The notes: generated by a model not told the origin, from the sequence alone. Counted from the first letter of the stretch, positions 1 through 11,631 are shown. The stretch: 37,988 nt of DNA from Nymphaea colorata (GCF_008831285.2 NW_022204785.1:1-37988); one strand, 5' to 3'. Made by a program: numbers and translations.

Positions 1-420
1 AGATTCCTCCATGTATTTTTGTAAGGGCATCTTTTGTAAGGTAAAATGTGAGTTTACATTATGCAGTTTCTGGATTCATAGATGTCCAAAACATTTGTAG
101 GTTATGCAAATAGATGGAGGTCCTTAGTTGCACTTCCTTTCTTGTGCTTATAATTTCTAACCTTTTTCTTTGTTCTTTTTCTACATGCAGCTTACTGCTT
201 TGGATATTTGAAGGAAATATTTGGTTTAAACAAATAAAGCCGAAAGGATTATGCTTGAAGTTTTCTCTGTATTCTACCTTAGACGGCTTTCAAAAGCATT
301 TTCTAAGGAGAATTGGAGAGAGCAACTAGCAAAGGAACTTTCCTTCGCAGTGAACTGCATTTTGATCCATTTCATTCATCCGAAGATTCCTCCATGTTTT
401 TGTAAGGGCATCTTTTGTAA
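1..420 (+). repeat. Short direct repeat (1-39 and 384-420)
   Basis: A word beginning AGATTCCTCCATG and running through GTAAGGGCATCTTTTGTAA occurs at 1-39 and again at 384-420, differing only by a 2-base indel. The copies are about 383 bases apart. The repeat is too long and precise to be chance, but nothing identifies its origin. A local duplication is the simplest reading. Confidence 0.75.
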
Positions 421-1107
421 TTTTAGAATTGCAGGTCAGCCCAACCCCCATGTTTATATGGGGGATTCAGAGAAGATGCTGTACATGCATAACATGCATA
501 CAGTGAGACACAAGTATTCTCTTTCCATGTTCAAAATGTATCATGGCTTGGAACCTCAACGATAATCCATTCTTGCTTTTTCATAATGTTTTTATCTCAA
601 TATTGGTCATTGAAATTGTCCTCAAAGCTTACAAATTTTCTAAATGAAATCTTTTATGGTCTGCAGCAATTATTTTGATGACGTTATTTCAATCATAAAC
701 TCACTCACACAGTCCCCTGTCATATATGTTCAACAGTTTCTATTTTTCGTCGTTTAGAGAAAACAAGCAGGGAACTTGCATTGTGCCAGTATCACTAGTT
801 CTTTCCACACCAAATCTGATCTCTTTCTATAAATTTAAGTGTGACAGGTTGAGCTTTCGCATCAGTGAACTGGTTCTGGCAAGTTCTTTTTTCTTGTACA
901 AGATTACTTAACACTGCCTCACATGAGCATAATCACTGTCCTCACTTGATTTTGCTATGATAAGATACATCTCTTAAGATCACATGGACTTCTTGGAATG
1001 AATTTTAGCTTTTATCCCATGCATTTGATGTGAGTGCTCTGATCGGCCATCTTCATTTGTGTTGAAATCTGGTACTTTTGATCTCTGATATGTATGTTCT
1101 GGTTCAG
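1..1107. other. Gene-poor left edge, no gene recognised
   Basis: I recognise no coding exon here. The stretch is AT-rich with several plausible but unsupported splice-like sites, for example a pyrimidine tract and CAG near 433. Because the decayed SBP1-like copy begins at 1108 with an internal exon, part of this stretch may be its missing introns and N-terminal exons, but I see no match to the SBP1 N-terminus. Confidence 0.5.
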
Positions 1108-1796
1108 ATGGGAGAAACTTGGTAAGTCCTCTATTTGGATATGACTTCTGGTATCAGCCCTGACACAAGACCATGATTAGTTCATCATGGGAGCACAAAA
1201 TCTTTTACAAAAGGATTCAGTCTCCAACATGTAGAAGATGGACGTTATGAAGACATCTACATGTATATAGCTGGCCCGATGGTGAACTGAAACAACTGGA
1301 CCTTGGTAACTCAGATCTCCTACCTTTGGAGGTCAGTGTGACAGTGTCAAATATCGTCGCAGGACCCTTCAAAGCCTGTTTTGACTGGACAACTATGGGT
1401 TGTGGACTTTCAGAAGGGAAGCCAGATAGTTGCAGTATCTAAAGATGGGTTGGAGTCTCAGTTTGATTCCTGAAGTAAAAGTGTGTGTTTAAGTCATTGT
1501 TGTTCTTACATATTCTTGCTTTCCTCAGGGAAACAGACTCAGAGGTGGGCCACAAATGATCCGGTTGAGCTTGGACGGTAAGAGATTGTAGGTGACTAAC
1601 TCACTCTTTAGCACATGGGATGGCAATTCTATCCAGAGATCTTGGAGGAGGGCTCACATATGCTGGATGACATGGACACAGAAGGGTGGATTGAAGCTGA
1701 ATCCAAACTTCTTTGTAGATTTTGGGCTTGAACTGATGGTCCTATTTAGGGTTGACTTCGTGTCATTTGAGAATAAATGAGATGAGAAGGAAATAA
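1108..1796 (+). pseudogene. SBP1: Selenium-binding protein 1-like (SBP56) pseudogene
   Basis: Three blocks match plant SBP1, a conserved cytosolic protein (SBP56 family; animal members are methanethiol oxidases). Block 1, 1108-1331, follows a CAG acceptor and encodes LFGYDFWYQP, then the HLHVYSWPDGELKQ and LDLGNS.LLPLE region across frameshifts. Block 2, about 1345-1474, encodes DPSKPVLTGQLWV and QKGS.IVAVSKDG. Block 3, from 1529 after a CAG acceptor, encodes LRGGPQMIRLSLDGKRL, VTNSLFSTWDG and, in another frame, KGGLKLNPNFFVDFG. Breaks are plain: TGA follows WYQP where the family has arginine (CGA to TGA), TAG replaces a tyrosine in block 3, and several frame changes occur. About 90 residues normally lying between blocks 1 and 2 are absent. 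The identification rests on recall of the family; the match is strong. It is not functional. Confidence 0.85.
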
Positions 1797-2800
1797 GATG
1801 CATATTCAAACAAGAGTGCCCATTATGTTGAAGTATCACATGGGAATTGCTCAAGAAGCACAACGCCTTGGATTGTTGGATTAATTTGGAGAATTCAAAG
1901 AGGTGGCATGTCAACATCGTAGATAAGTTTTTAAATACAAAAGTAGAAGTCTTCGTCGCATGTTCTCCCTCGTCGCATGTTCTCCCACCTTCACGGATGA
2001 AAAATGTTTCCCATCAAAGAAATGACGGTGAAAATTTTTCCCCAATTCTTTTTTTTTGTCCCACACCATCCTTGAAAGAGGAGAAAAAGATGGATTGGGT
2101 TGCGGGCCACTTGAGTATAGAGTCAAGAACGGAATGCAGCGAAACTAGCCCATCCATATCAAGGTATAGTGGACAAGGCTCGAGCTGTCCAACCCCACCA
2201 AAGCACAGATTGAATCTTCTGTGGTTACTGCAGGTTCTAACTAGAGGAAAGATCAGTGTTTCAGGACCAGGCTAAGACTCACTTATAAAATGGCAGTGGC
2301 CCGGACAGTGGAGAACGGGCAAACGCCGGAGGACAGTGGAGAACAGGCAAACGACCGATGGTGAGAGAGTGAGAGATTAGAGATTTTTGGGGGAAAAAGG
2401 ATGAGGAAGATTTACGACGAAAAAGAAGCAACACAAAATAGTGCTGGGTGGGTGAGCCTCAGTCTGTGTGTGAAATGTGTAAGAGGGTGTTATGTGCCTG
2501 CATGACGTTCGCTGCAGATGAGATGCCAAGGTGTAAAGGGAATCAATGACAGCGATGAGGAGACGACGCACTGAACGAGCAAAGGCCAGCCAAAGCACCG
2601 GCAGCCGTGGCAGCGTGGTGGCAGACGCAGGAGGAGGAGGAAGAGACATACACGAGTTAGACTCTTGAAACCGTCTGCTTCTCCCTCTTTCTCGCCCTGC
2701 TGGATGATTGATCAAGAAGTTTGTGGTTTTCCTTTTTCTAATCTTGGTGTTGTTACGTGTTTTAGTTGCCCTACAAATACTCTTTGCGGGGTCAGAGTTT
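1797..2800. other. Intergenic stretch with two tandem duplications
   Basis: I recognise no coding exon. A 17-base unit is tandemly duplicated at 1953-1986 (TCGTCGCATGTTCTCCC twice). A 28-base unit starting GGACAGTGGAGAAC is tandemly duplicated at 2303-2358. From about 2340 the sequence becomes richer in GA and CT with few long frames, which would suit the 5' leader of the VAL-like gene whose first exon fragment follows. Confidence 0.45.
2283..2290 (+). promoter_or_regulatory. Possible TATA box of the VAL-like gene
   Basis: TTATAAAA lies about 540 bases upstream of the first VAL-like exon fragment and just before a leader-like stretch. TATA-like words are common in AT-rich DNA, so position is the only support. 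Confidence 0.2.
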
Positions 2801-2826
2801 GTTCTGGTTAATTGTTGTTTTGGTTG

Positions 2827-2874
2827 GAGGAAATTAAGGTCCGGCGACGTGGCCGAGCTCTGTGACCGCTGCGA
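2827..2874 (+). pseudogene. VAL: VAL/HSI2-like B3 repressor gene, first-exon fragment
   Basis: The translation GWRKLRSGDVAELCDRCE matches the start of the plant-homeodomain-like zinc region of VAL proteins (GW.LRSG..A.LCDKCG), which are B3-domain repressors that recruit Polycomb to RY-motif genes such as FLC and seed-maturation genes. The block ends at 2874 directly before GTATGT, a consensus donor, and VAL genes have an intron at this place. Upstream residues do not match the family N-terminus, so the exon is truncated or diverged. Alone the match is short. It gains weight from the unmistakable VAL exons downstream on the same strand. Confidence 0.55.
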
Positions 2875-3519
2875 GTATGTTTTTTTCCTCTGTTTCTTCT
2901 TTTTTTGTCTGGTGTTGCCCGGCTTGGAGATCAGCGTAAAGAAGACATCTCTGTTGTTCTTGAAACAGTTTTTACATCCTCGTTGGGACGATTAAGTTGA
3001 TGGATGCACAATTAAATTGATGGTTGCTGGAATTTTCTGTGTATAAAATTTTCTCGGGTACAAAGGATCTTGATTCGCCAGAAATGTGAATTTTATTTTT
3101 TTTTAAGCTTTTTCTCATTAATAATTTTCGCAGAATGACAAGTTTGCCGCCTTTGGAATCACATGGTTTTCTCTAAGTTGTCACTCTAAACTGTTAGGAC
3201 TTTTGAAGGGCTAGATTTAATATTGGATTTGACCCTTCACGACATTTTCCAAACAAATGTACGTGTTGATATCTACAGATTCATAGATTATATCGGAATT
3301 CGAGGCTCCCTTAAGACGATGTCTACTTTTCTCTCTTAAGTTTTATCCTATGCATTCTCTTGGGATCTGCATAGGAATGCCCAAATCAATTATTTTCATA
3401 TTCTCCAGTAGAATTACATCGGCGTCCGCTTGAAAAAAACATGATATCTGGCTTTTTCTTTCTGTGAAATTTTTACGGAGTCTGTATGTGTGGAGTGTAG
3501 CCCATGGTGATGATGTGCT

Positions 3520-3600
3520 GGGTGTCACACATTCGAGCAGATTTGACAAGGAAAGCTATACGTCTTACTGTGGAAGCCTTCACTTTTCTTTTCATTTGGT
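3520..3600 (+). pseudogene. Possible decayed second VAL exon
   Basis: Here FEQ is followed by a broken D.KES...CG..LH pattern. VAL proteins continue after the first exon with YEQ.-FC-.FH-.KESGW-.C-.CGK.LHCGC. The order of landmarks agrees, but many residues do not and a stop interrupts it. This is a weak, position-supported suggestion. Confidence 0.25.
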
Positions 3601-4259
3601 GCAGAAGTCGATCATTTCTTGGTTATTGAAGCGGTCGTGTGCAGAAAATGTGGTTCCTTTTCCCTGTTCTAGGCGAATTTTGTAAAGAATGAAGCTTTCT
3701 TATTTGTTTAAATGCATGCAGATGGCCTTTTTATTTTGCATCTGGCATTAAAGTGGACGCCGTTTTCCTCTGATGCGCAGGCTCCTAGTGTTTAAGACAA
3801 CACTAGCAGTTTACTGTTCTTGTAAGAAACACTGAACAGAAAGTAATGGAGGAGGTGTGTCACCCGAATAGCAGGAAACCCCAATTGTGTGATGTAGATT
3901 GGGAAAATATCTTCAGATTGCGCTGAAGATCACCCTTCCCCTTCAAATGGACAGTAGATTGCAATGAAGTCCACCACCAGCCTGCTATGGCTGTGATGTG
4001 CGCTTCCAAAAACAGGAGCAGTCACTATATGCAATCAGAAATCTCAGATGAATGCAGGAGTGGAGATGCTTCACCAGAGATGAGATCCCCTACTATCTGT
4101 AATCGAATTTGGGGGATGTTGCGTCGAATGGGCGACGATGCATGCCTCTTCAAGACAGCTCCTTGCTACAAGATCGAGCTCCAACAGGTTCTGCTTCTCG
4201 CCTAATTCAACAGCTCGCTGCCACAGCTATCAGCAGAGAGTATGATGGTGCTGCGAAGG
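3601..4259. other. Intronic or transposon-edge sequence
   Basis: There is no recognisable gene. By position this would lie in an intron of the VAL-like gene. Somewhere between about 3855 (TGTGTCACCC, a possible LTR edge beginning TG) and 4260 the minus-strand gypsy LTR begins; without a second complete LTR or a target duplication the edge cannot be fixed. Confidence 0.4.
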
Positions 4260-6494
4260 AATCAAGAGCTCAAGCAGAAGATAATTCTACAGATCATCAA
4301 GCTCAAGTCATGGAGAATGCATCAGAGAATCGATTTCACCCAAGTCTGTAATAGAATTTGGGGAAACGGGCGAGAATCCTCACGCAGGTGTGGAACCAGC
4401 TCCCAGACTTGCGTTCTTTAAAAAATCATAACTCTGTGTACAGAGGTCCAAAAATCACAAAATTTTGATATGGAGGAAAGCCAAGATCTGGAGGATTAGA
4501 CGCTCCAAAAATCAGCACCAAAGTGGTTTGCAATAGGCGACTTGTTGAAGGCTTGAAGTTGTGTTCTGGTTTTGACCCTGAAATCAGCCTTCATAGGACT
4601 CAGGCATGTCTGGTGCCAATCGACCATAAAAAATTCACCAAAATTCAACCGCTAGCTCGGATTGAGATAAAAATTGGACCAGCGATAGCTGAGATTCTGA
4701 TGTACGAACGCCTAAAAATTCAGCTCAAAGCAGCTTTCAAAAGTTGAAGTCGTGAGGATTGAAATCGGCCAAGTTTTTGGTCACTCAGAACTGCGCCGCC
4801 TAATTCTGCGATCCGCTATCATGATTTCGATCAGCTCCGGCGAACTATCCAAAACAGCTCAGATTCTTCCCAATCATCACCATAATGATCCCCAAGAGTT
4901 ACGAAGACGTCTGAGCCATTTCCCTGATTAGATCAGCCTCTGATCGCCAGAATTGTGCTGATTTTCAGAGATTGCCGTCGCTATCTTTAGAACAGGAATT
5001 CAGCCTCTGTTTCTTCATCTTCAGTCAGTCGATTCCTCACTGTTTCACTCCGTAGCTCATGCAAGGGATACGCAACAATTAGACAAAGATTGCGACAGTA
5101 AAATGATTCTTAAAATAATTGAAATCGATCTAAGTCAGACGTTAGGTGATCTGCCTGAAACAGGGACCGTTCTCTCCTGAACTCGTCAGCATCTCAAATC
5201 CCTCTCAAATCCTTCGATATCAGTCAGATCAGACCGGCCTATTCTTCTCATTAGATAAGTTGACTGAAATCGATCAGAACGTCAGCATCTCTCCACTCTG
5301 ATCGGGTAAACAGGAAGTTCTGCGGTAGAATATCCTTGGAGAAGGATTTCTTACGATTGAGAAGTTCCTCCAGCTGTCGACATGTAGTTCAGCATTCCTT
5401 GGATGAGCTACGATCCGCTGCACAAGCGAATGATCCTTCTTCCGATTCCAGCCTCTAAGTGCCTCAAGGATTGGGGAGCACTTGCGCTGTGATCGGATCT
5501 ACTTCTACACTGTATTCGACGTCTACAGTTCTGGTAGCCTTCCTGGTTCGGCTCCTCTAGTTCTGTGGCGATCTTCTTCTCTAGCAAAGTCTCCTTCGCT
5601 GGCCAAGCTTTTGGCGCCACACTTAAGCAACTCAAACTCTCTTGCGCGCGAGGGAAAATATTTCTTTTATTGATTCAATTCCAAAAGTACGAGTTTTGTC
5701 ACAGTTCCAGCTTATATGCCGCTGGATTGTCTCGGGTTTAACCCGTTGTCTCGGACTGATATGAGTACAAGACCTGACTCATCAAATCCAAAAACAAACA
5801 AATACAATGACTCAGTCTGGGCTTGAACCAGCCATGACGCACTCGAGTTAGCCTGACTGTTGCCAACAAACCTGACCCGGACGCACTCTGGGTTGCGCCC
5901 AGTCTCCTTGGTCTCTTACAGCTAACGCACTCTTTCTCTGCCCGAACGAGCAACTCTGCTCTTTGCCTTGCTCTACTGACCACTGAACTGACTGAACCTA
6001 GTCCCTTCCATGGTCTACTCAGCTGACCAACCTTGCTTCAACCCATTGTATGCTCCTCGCTCTCGATCACCGGCTGCAATCTGTAGGTCGCATCTCTCTT
6101 TAGTCTTCAGATTAACCTCACAACAGATATCGCTGACCTCCGCAATCTCCCTCGCCGGCTTGCGCCTAACACTTTACGCTTCGGTTCCTCAGAAGTAAGG
6201 TTACCTCACTAGCCTCCGGACTGCCTATCTCAATCGGCCCTTCAGTCTTGCCCTCTACATTTAGTGCCTCTGCTTTGCTCGACATGGAATTAGCCTCACT
6301 TTGCTCAAAACGCCTAGGCCCCCGTGTATCTACTCTCGGTAACCTCACAATGCCTAAAGTCAATAGATTCAACTGATGCCGCACTAGCCATCTCCCCGCT
6401 TCCGACCATGACTGCGATAGCGGCTGGTATCCCACCTACGTCCTCGGTAGCCTCCTCGGCCACACTCGACTGTGCTCTAGGTAGGTGCACATCA
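4260..6494 (-). repeat. LTR of minus-strand gypsy element (left copy)
   Basis: On the minus strand it starts TGATGTGCACC at 6494, next to a purine-rich tract. It contains a TATA-like word (GCATATAAGC, + positions about 5714-5723) followed about 50 bases later by AATAAA-type polyadenylation sequence near 5668, as expected of U3 and R. It pairs with 7857-10,099. Its left end is uncertain and may reach about 3855. Confidence 0.7.
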
Positions 6495-7012
6495 AGTCCA
6501 CCCCCCTTCATGGAGCTTGTCCCCAAGCTCTCTTTGACAGTCATGTCACGGTCTGTTGGAATGCCTTAATAGCAGTTCACATCTCACCCTCACCTACCCA
6601 GCTGGATGAGTCCATACTCCCCCGGCAAGGACCTTAGTAAAGATTTTGGTATATGGGAGGTCCTTGGTCACCCCTGTAGGCATTTGTCATGAACCCAATT
6701 TCTGACGTCCTCTATCATGGGCTTGCCCAAAGTCGGCCCCACTTTTGTCAATGAACTTCTCAACAAGTAACAGTTTTTGCAGTGTTGAGCATTAGCACCA
6801 TGCTTCCACTGCTCTCTAGCCTTCACCTCGAGCATATAATATGACTTGTAGGGGTTTTTCATAACAGTCTTGGACTGTTCTGCAATTTGCTGCATTTGAG
6901 CCTTTTCAGATGTGATTCTTCTTTCCCATGGAGAACTACTGCCCATCTGGTCTGACCCTTCCCCAGACCTTGTGCTGTTATGGTCTTTGCAGACTTTGTG
7001 TCAACAGCTGTT
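6495..7012 (-). pseudogene. Internal 3' end of minus-strand gypsy element (left copy)
   Basis: On the minus strand this holds an open stretch (6946-6668, beginning MGSSSPWERR) and then the polypurine tract, next to the LTR start. A hairpin-forming word GAGCTTG-loop-CAAGCTC lies at 6513-6530. The paired copy is at 10,100-10,636. No enzyme motif is recognisable in the open stretch. It may be gag or spacer sequence. Confidence 0.5.
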
Positions 7013-7019
7013 AAGAGAA

Positions 7020-7790
7020 CTTTTCCTTCGCTATTCTCCTTAGGGAACTAATGCTCTTGGTGGCAAAGTCCCATTGGATTTTTCCCAACGTCCTGAACCA
7101 TTGAATTCCCACAACTACATCAACTCCATGGATAGGCAGAATACATAAGTCCATCATAAATGTACATTTTGAATATGAAGCACCCTATCCTTGCAAATTT
7201 GCATGTGACATGTTCCATCACCGGTTGGGACATCAAAAATATATCACTTCACTTTTACCACCTATCAATTGAGTTGTCCCTCGACTTATGAAATAGTAGC
7301 TGATCCCGTGTCTAGGAGAGCTAATACTTTATGGTTACTGATGTATCCAACCACCTTCATGGGATCCGGATGTCTTATATGAGCTATCGTGTGACATAGC
7401 ACCTGGCTGTCATCATGAGATTCATAGTTCGGCCTTTCTCCTGGCTGTCTTGCTCTCTAGCTGATTGCTCAACTTTATACTCTTCATCTTCGTCATCTAT
7501 GACTATGAACAACTTGATTGTTTGCACTTCTGTCCACGAAACCACTTGACATCACAATGATAAACAACCCTTTCGCCATTCTCTCATCCCGCTCTTGATG
7601 AAATGTATTGTTTCTTAGTGCTGTTAGAGGTTGGCTGTGGTACTCCTTCTCTTTGGTACATTACTGGATCGGCGTCTGGTCAGATGTGGGTCAAACCTTT
7701 GCCTTGCTCTTGGAGAGCCATTTCCGTTCCATTTTCTCTTCTTGTGTCGGGCAACTTTCATGCATATCTTTAAGTCACGAGATTCTTGGG
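7020..7790 (-). pseudogene. Ty3/gypsy gag C-terminus and aspartic protease remnant
   Basis: On the minus strand, from right to left: a damaged zinc knuckle (YHCDVKWFRGQKCK, + positions about 7521-7562) in which the histidine of the usual C-x2-C-x7-H-x-C pattern is glutamine; an acidic linker (IDDEDEEYKVEQ); the protease active site LLDTGSA (7301-7320); and the downstream protease signature GVDVVVGIQWFRTLG (7083-7130). Frameshifts separate these pieces. This is the only recognisable internal coding sequence left in the minus-strand element and shows that the element is gypsy and reads leftward. Confidence 0.8.
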
Positions 7791-7856
7791 AAAGCACAGC
7801 CAACTGAATATCAGGCTGCATCCCCATATCGGCTGCAATCCCCAATGAAAGCTCCT

Positions 7857-10099
7857 ACTAATGAAAGCTCAAGCAAAAGATAATTCTACAGATCATCAAG
7901 CTCAAGTCATGGAGAATGCACCAAATAATCATTTCACCAAGTCTATAACAGAATTTGGGGAAACGGGCAAGAATCCCTCTCGCAGGTGTGGAACCAGCTC
8001 CCAGACTAGCGTTCCTTCAAAAAATCATAACTCCATGTATAGAGGTTCAAAAATCACGAAATTTGATCTGGAGGAAGCCAAGATCTGGAGGATTAGATGC
8101 TCCAAAAATCAGCCCCAAAGTCGATTCCAGTAGGTGACTCGTTGAAGCTTGAAGTTGCACCTGGTTTGCCTTAAATCAGCTAGTCGCAGGACTCAGGCAA
8201 CGTCTGGAGCCAGTCACCTTCAAAAATTCACAAAAATTAAACCGCAGCTCGGATTGAGATGAAATTGGACCAGTGATAGCTAAGATTCCGATGTAGGAAC
8301 ACCTAAAAAATTCAGCTTCAAAGCAGCTCACAAAAGGTGAGTCATTGAGGATTGCAATCAGCCTAGTTTCTGGTGTACTCAGAACTGCGCTGCCTAATTC
8401 TGCGATCCGACGTCATGATTCTGATCAGCTCCGGCCAACTATCCAAAACAGCTCAGATTCGTCCAAACTTCACCAGAATGATCCCCCAAGAGTTATGAAG
8501 ACGTCTGAGCCATTTTCCTGCTCAGATCAACCTCTGATCGCCGCAATTACGCTTATTTTCAGAGATTGCCGTCGCTGTCTTCAGAACAGGAATTCAGCCT
8601 CTGTTTCTTCATCTTCAGTCAGTCGATTCCTCACTGTTCCACTCCGTAGCTCATTGCAAGGGATGCGCAACAATTAGACACAGATTGTGACAGTAAGAAT
8701 CAATTCTTAAAAGAATTGAAATTGATCTAAGTCAGACATTAGGCGATCTACCTGAAACAGGGATCATTCTCGCCTGAACTTGTCAGCATTTCAAATCCCT
8801 CTCAAATCCTTCGATCTCAGTCAGATCAGACCGACCTATTCTTCTCATTAGATGAGTTGACTGAAATCGATCAGAACCGCAGCATCCTCTCCACTTCTGA
8901 TCGGGTTAACAGGAAGGTCTCACCATAGAATGTTCACAGAGAAGAATTTCTTATCGATTGAGAAGTTCCTCCGGCTGTCGACGTGCAGTTCAAGAAATCC
9001 TCGGATGAGCTACGATCTGCTGCGCAACCGAGTGATCGTTCTTCCGATTCCAGCCTCTAAGTGCCTCAAAGATTGGAGAGCACTTGCACTGTGATCGGAT
9101 CTACTTCTGCACTGTATTCGATGTCTATAGTTCTAGTAGCCTTCCCGGTTCGGCTCCTCTGGTTCTGTAGGCGATCTTCTTCTCTAGCAAAGTCTCCTTC
9201 GCTGGCCAAGCTTTTGGCACCACACTTAAGTAGCTCAAACTCTCTCATGTGGGAGAAAAAATATTTCTTTTATTGATTCAATTTCTAAAAGTTACAAGTT
9301 TTGGCACAGTCTCCAGCTTATATGCCGCGGGACTGTCTCAGGTTTAACCTGTTGTCTAGGACTGATACAAGTACAAGACCTGACTCAATAAAATCCAAAA
9401 CAAAACAAATACAATGACTCGGTCTGGGCTTGAACCCAGCGGTGACGCGCTCAAGTTAGCCTGGGCTCTTGCCAACTAAACCTGACCCGGACGCACTCTT
9501 GGTTGCGTCCAGTCTTCCTTGGTCTCTTATAGCTGACGCAGTCTTTCTCTGCCCAAACCAGCAACCTCTGCTCTTCAGCCTTCCTCTACTGACCGAACCT
9601 AGTCCCTTCCATGCTCTCTTCAGCTTAGTGAACCTTGCTTGAACTCATTTTATGCTCCTTGCTCTCGTCACCGGCTGCAATCTGTAGGCCACAAGTCTCT
9701 TTAGTCTTCAGATTAACCTCACAACAGATATTGCTGCCCTCCGCAATCACCCTGGCTGGCTTGCGCCTAATGCCTTACGCTTCGGTCTCCTCAGAAGTAA
9801 GGTTAACCTCATTAGCCTCCGGACTGCCTATCTCAATCGGCCGTTCAGCCTTGCGCTCTACATTTAGCGCCTCAGCTTTGCTCGACATGGAATTAGCCTC
9901 ACTTCACTCAAAACGCCTTGGCCTTCCCTTTATCTTCTCTCGGTTAACCTCCCAATGCCTAAAGTCAATAGCTTCAACAAATGCCGCACTAGCCATCTCC
10001 CCGCTTCCGACCATGACTTCGACAGCAGCTGGTATCCCACCTACGTCCTCGGTTGCCTCCTCGGCCACACTCGGATGTGCTCTTTGTAGGTGCACATCA
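7857..10099 (-). repeat. LTR of minus-strand gypsy element (right copy, 3'-truncated)
   Basis: It is homologous to 4260-6494 throughout, with the same LTR start TGATGTGCAC on the minus strand at 10,099 and the same TATA-like and AATAAA-like landmarks near 9320 and 9270. At 7857 the LTR breaks off and joins gag sequence directly. Confidence 0.7.
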
Positions 10100-10636
10100 A
10101 GTCCACCCCCTGGAATGGAGCTTGTCCCCAAGCTCTCTTTTGACAGTCATCACGGTCTGTTCGAACTGCCTTGATATAGTTCACATCTCCACCCTCACCT
10201 ACACAGCTTGGATGAGGACCATACTCCCTCGCCAAGGACCTTAGTAAAGACTTTTGGTATATTGGAAGTCCTTGGTCACCCACCCCTGTAAGCATTTGTC
10301 ATGAACCCAATTTCCTGACGTCCTCTATCATGGGCTTGCAAAAGTCGGCCCCCAGTTTTGTCATCGAACTTCTCAACAAGTAACAGTTTTTGGTGCTTGT
10401 TGTTAGCTGTAGCACACCATGCTTCCGCTGCTCTCTTAGCCTTCACCTCGAGCATATAATATGAATGTATAGGGTTCATCATAACAGTCTTGGACTGTTC
10501 TGCAATTTGCTGCATTTGAGCCTCTTTCAGTTGTCATTCCTTCGTTCCCATGGAAGAACTACTGGTCATCTGGTCTGACCCATCTCCCGGACCTTGTGCT
10601 GCTATGGTCTTTGCAGACTTTGTGTCAACAGCCATT
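10100..10636 (-). pseudogene. Internal 3' end of minus-strand gypsy element (right copy)
   Basis: This is homologous to 6495-7012. It includes the same purine-rich tract next to the LTR start and the same hairpin word (10,118-10,135). On the minus strand a frame reads RAWGQAPFQG across the hairpin, which resembles RAWGQAQSQRGG at the end of pol in the plus-strand element, so the stretch probably includes the end of pol. Its presence outside the right LTR means the element was once part of a tandem or recombinant array. Confidence 0.5.
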
Positions 10637-10899
10637 ATAACAGTCTTGAACTGCATGTCGACCTTCCGTTGACTGTTTCACAGATCAATATAAAAAAAAA
10701 AAATGGAGTCAGGCTCCAGTGCCAAATTCTGGACTTGAACAGGTATAGCAATCCCTTGGGCTTTTCCACTCCTTAGCTTGGAATTCCAACTCATGTTCAA
10801 GGATGAAGTATCCTAGAACTGAAAAGGTAGGTGAGAAACTCCTAGAATTGGAGTAGGCATCTACCTGCTTTGTTGAGAACCAAAATGTATTTGAGAAGG

Positions 10900-11420
10900 A
10901 AGCAGGTGGTGACTTCGAGCTCCTGCGCATAACAAGATTGACATTGGGAATTCCGAAATTAATGTGCGGACTCCTTTAGGTGCACCGGTTCAAGATAATA
11001 TAGGAGGCTTGCTGGATATCAAGCATGTGAAAGGAAGAAAGATCCATGAAACTGAAAGCAAGATGATCATAAGCTCAAGAAATCTCTTGATGGTCAAAAA
11101 CATGAATCATCTGATTCATGCCAAAATGTAACACAACTGTCTGTTTCTCTGAAGGACAATGAAGCAAGGGATTCAAGCAAGCCTTCTGGATCTCATGCAT
11201 GTCAACAGAGGCCTTCTATGTTGCAACAGGAAAATCCTTCCAGCTGTCATACTGGACTGGACTTTTCTAAAGAGGCAAAAAAAATCAGGCCACCATGGCA
11301 AGGCATCGCACTGAAGGATGGGCAAGAAATCAGTATTCTTTCTGGATATTAGCCAAGGATCAGCAGCAATCAAGAGCTTCAGAAAATATCAGGAGAGTGT
11401 CCACTTCTACGTAGTTTGAG
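10900..11420 (+). pseudogene. VAL: VAL-like gene, large middle exon ending in pre-B3 motif
   Basis: Low-complexity, serine-rich coding-like sequence runs in two frames (from 10,920 and from about 11,100) and ends in a block that matches the strongly conserved VAL segment just before the B3 domain, PRYWPRI..QELQ.ISG. Here it reads PRISSNQELQKISGE after a tyrosine codon and a TAG at 11,350-11,352 where the family has tryptophan (TGG to TAG). An RTEG.ARNQ word precedes it in another frame, as expected for the RP..EGR.RNQLLP sequence. At least two frameshifts and one nonsense codon are present. Family assignment is firm because the next two exons continue the same protein. Confidence 0.75.
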
Positions 11421-11536
11421 AATTGTACCGTAAAGCATATTTGCTTGGCGTGATTGATTCACTCCAAAATTTGCACTTGATTTGTTGATATTATAGTGAA
11501 TCCAAGTCCTCCATGTGATCCTTGACCTTCCGTAAG

Positions 11537-11631
11537 CTCAAATTCTATTATCACCCCTTCATCTGAGAAAACATTGAGTGAGTGATGCAGGTCGGATAGG
11601 GCACCTGGTGCTGCCAAAAAAGTGTGTAGAG
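11537..11631 (+). pseudogene. VAL: VAL-like gene, first B3-domain exon
   Basis: This starts after a TAAG-type acceptor and ends at GTATGT. It reads SNSIITP, then EKTLS, then across a one-base frame change SDAGRIG and LVLPKKC. This is the N-terminal half of the VAL B3 domain (..LFEK.LSASDAGRIGRLVLPK.CAE), which contacts RY-type DNA. The donor lies directly after the cysteine-acidic pair, the known intron place. A frameshift at about 11,578 and another near 11,605 make it non-coding. Confidence 0.8.

Larger units (their letters stand above)
4260..10636 (-). mobile_element. Degenerate minus-strand Ty3/gypsy element with two LTR-bearing repeats
   Basis: Two direct repeats, 4260-7012 and 7857-10636, match along their whole length with scattered substitutions and indels. 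Between them is an antisense gag-protease leftover. Read on the minus strand each repeat holds the end of an internal region, a polypurine tract, and an LTR beginning TGATGTGCAC (at 10,099 and 6494). The order on the minus strand is internal end, LTR, gag/protease, internal end, LTR. Reverse transcriptase, RNase H and integrase are missing. The LTR at 7857-10,099 passes straight into the C-terminal part of gag without a primer-binding site, so its 3' end, the primer site and the gag N-terminus were deleted. The visible divergence marks an old insertion. It sits between VAL-like exons. Confidence 0.8.

Noticed and set aside
2377-2715. Minus-strand open frame of 112 codons
   Set aside because: Low-complexity proline/serine composition opposite the likely VAL leader, with no family resemblance.
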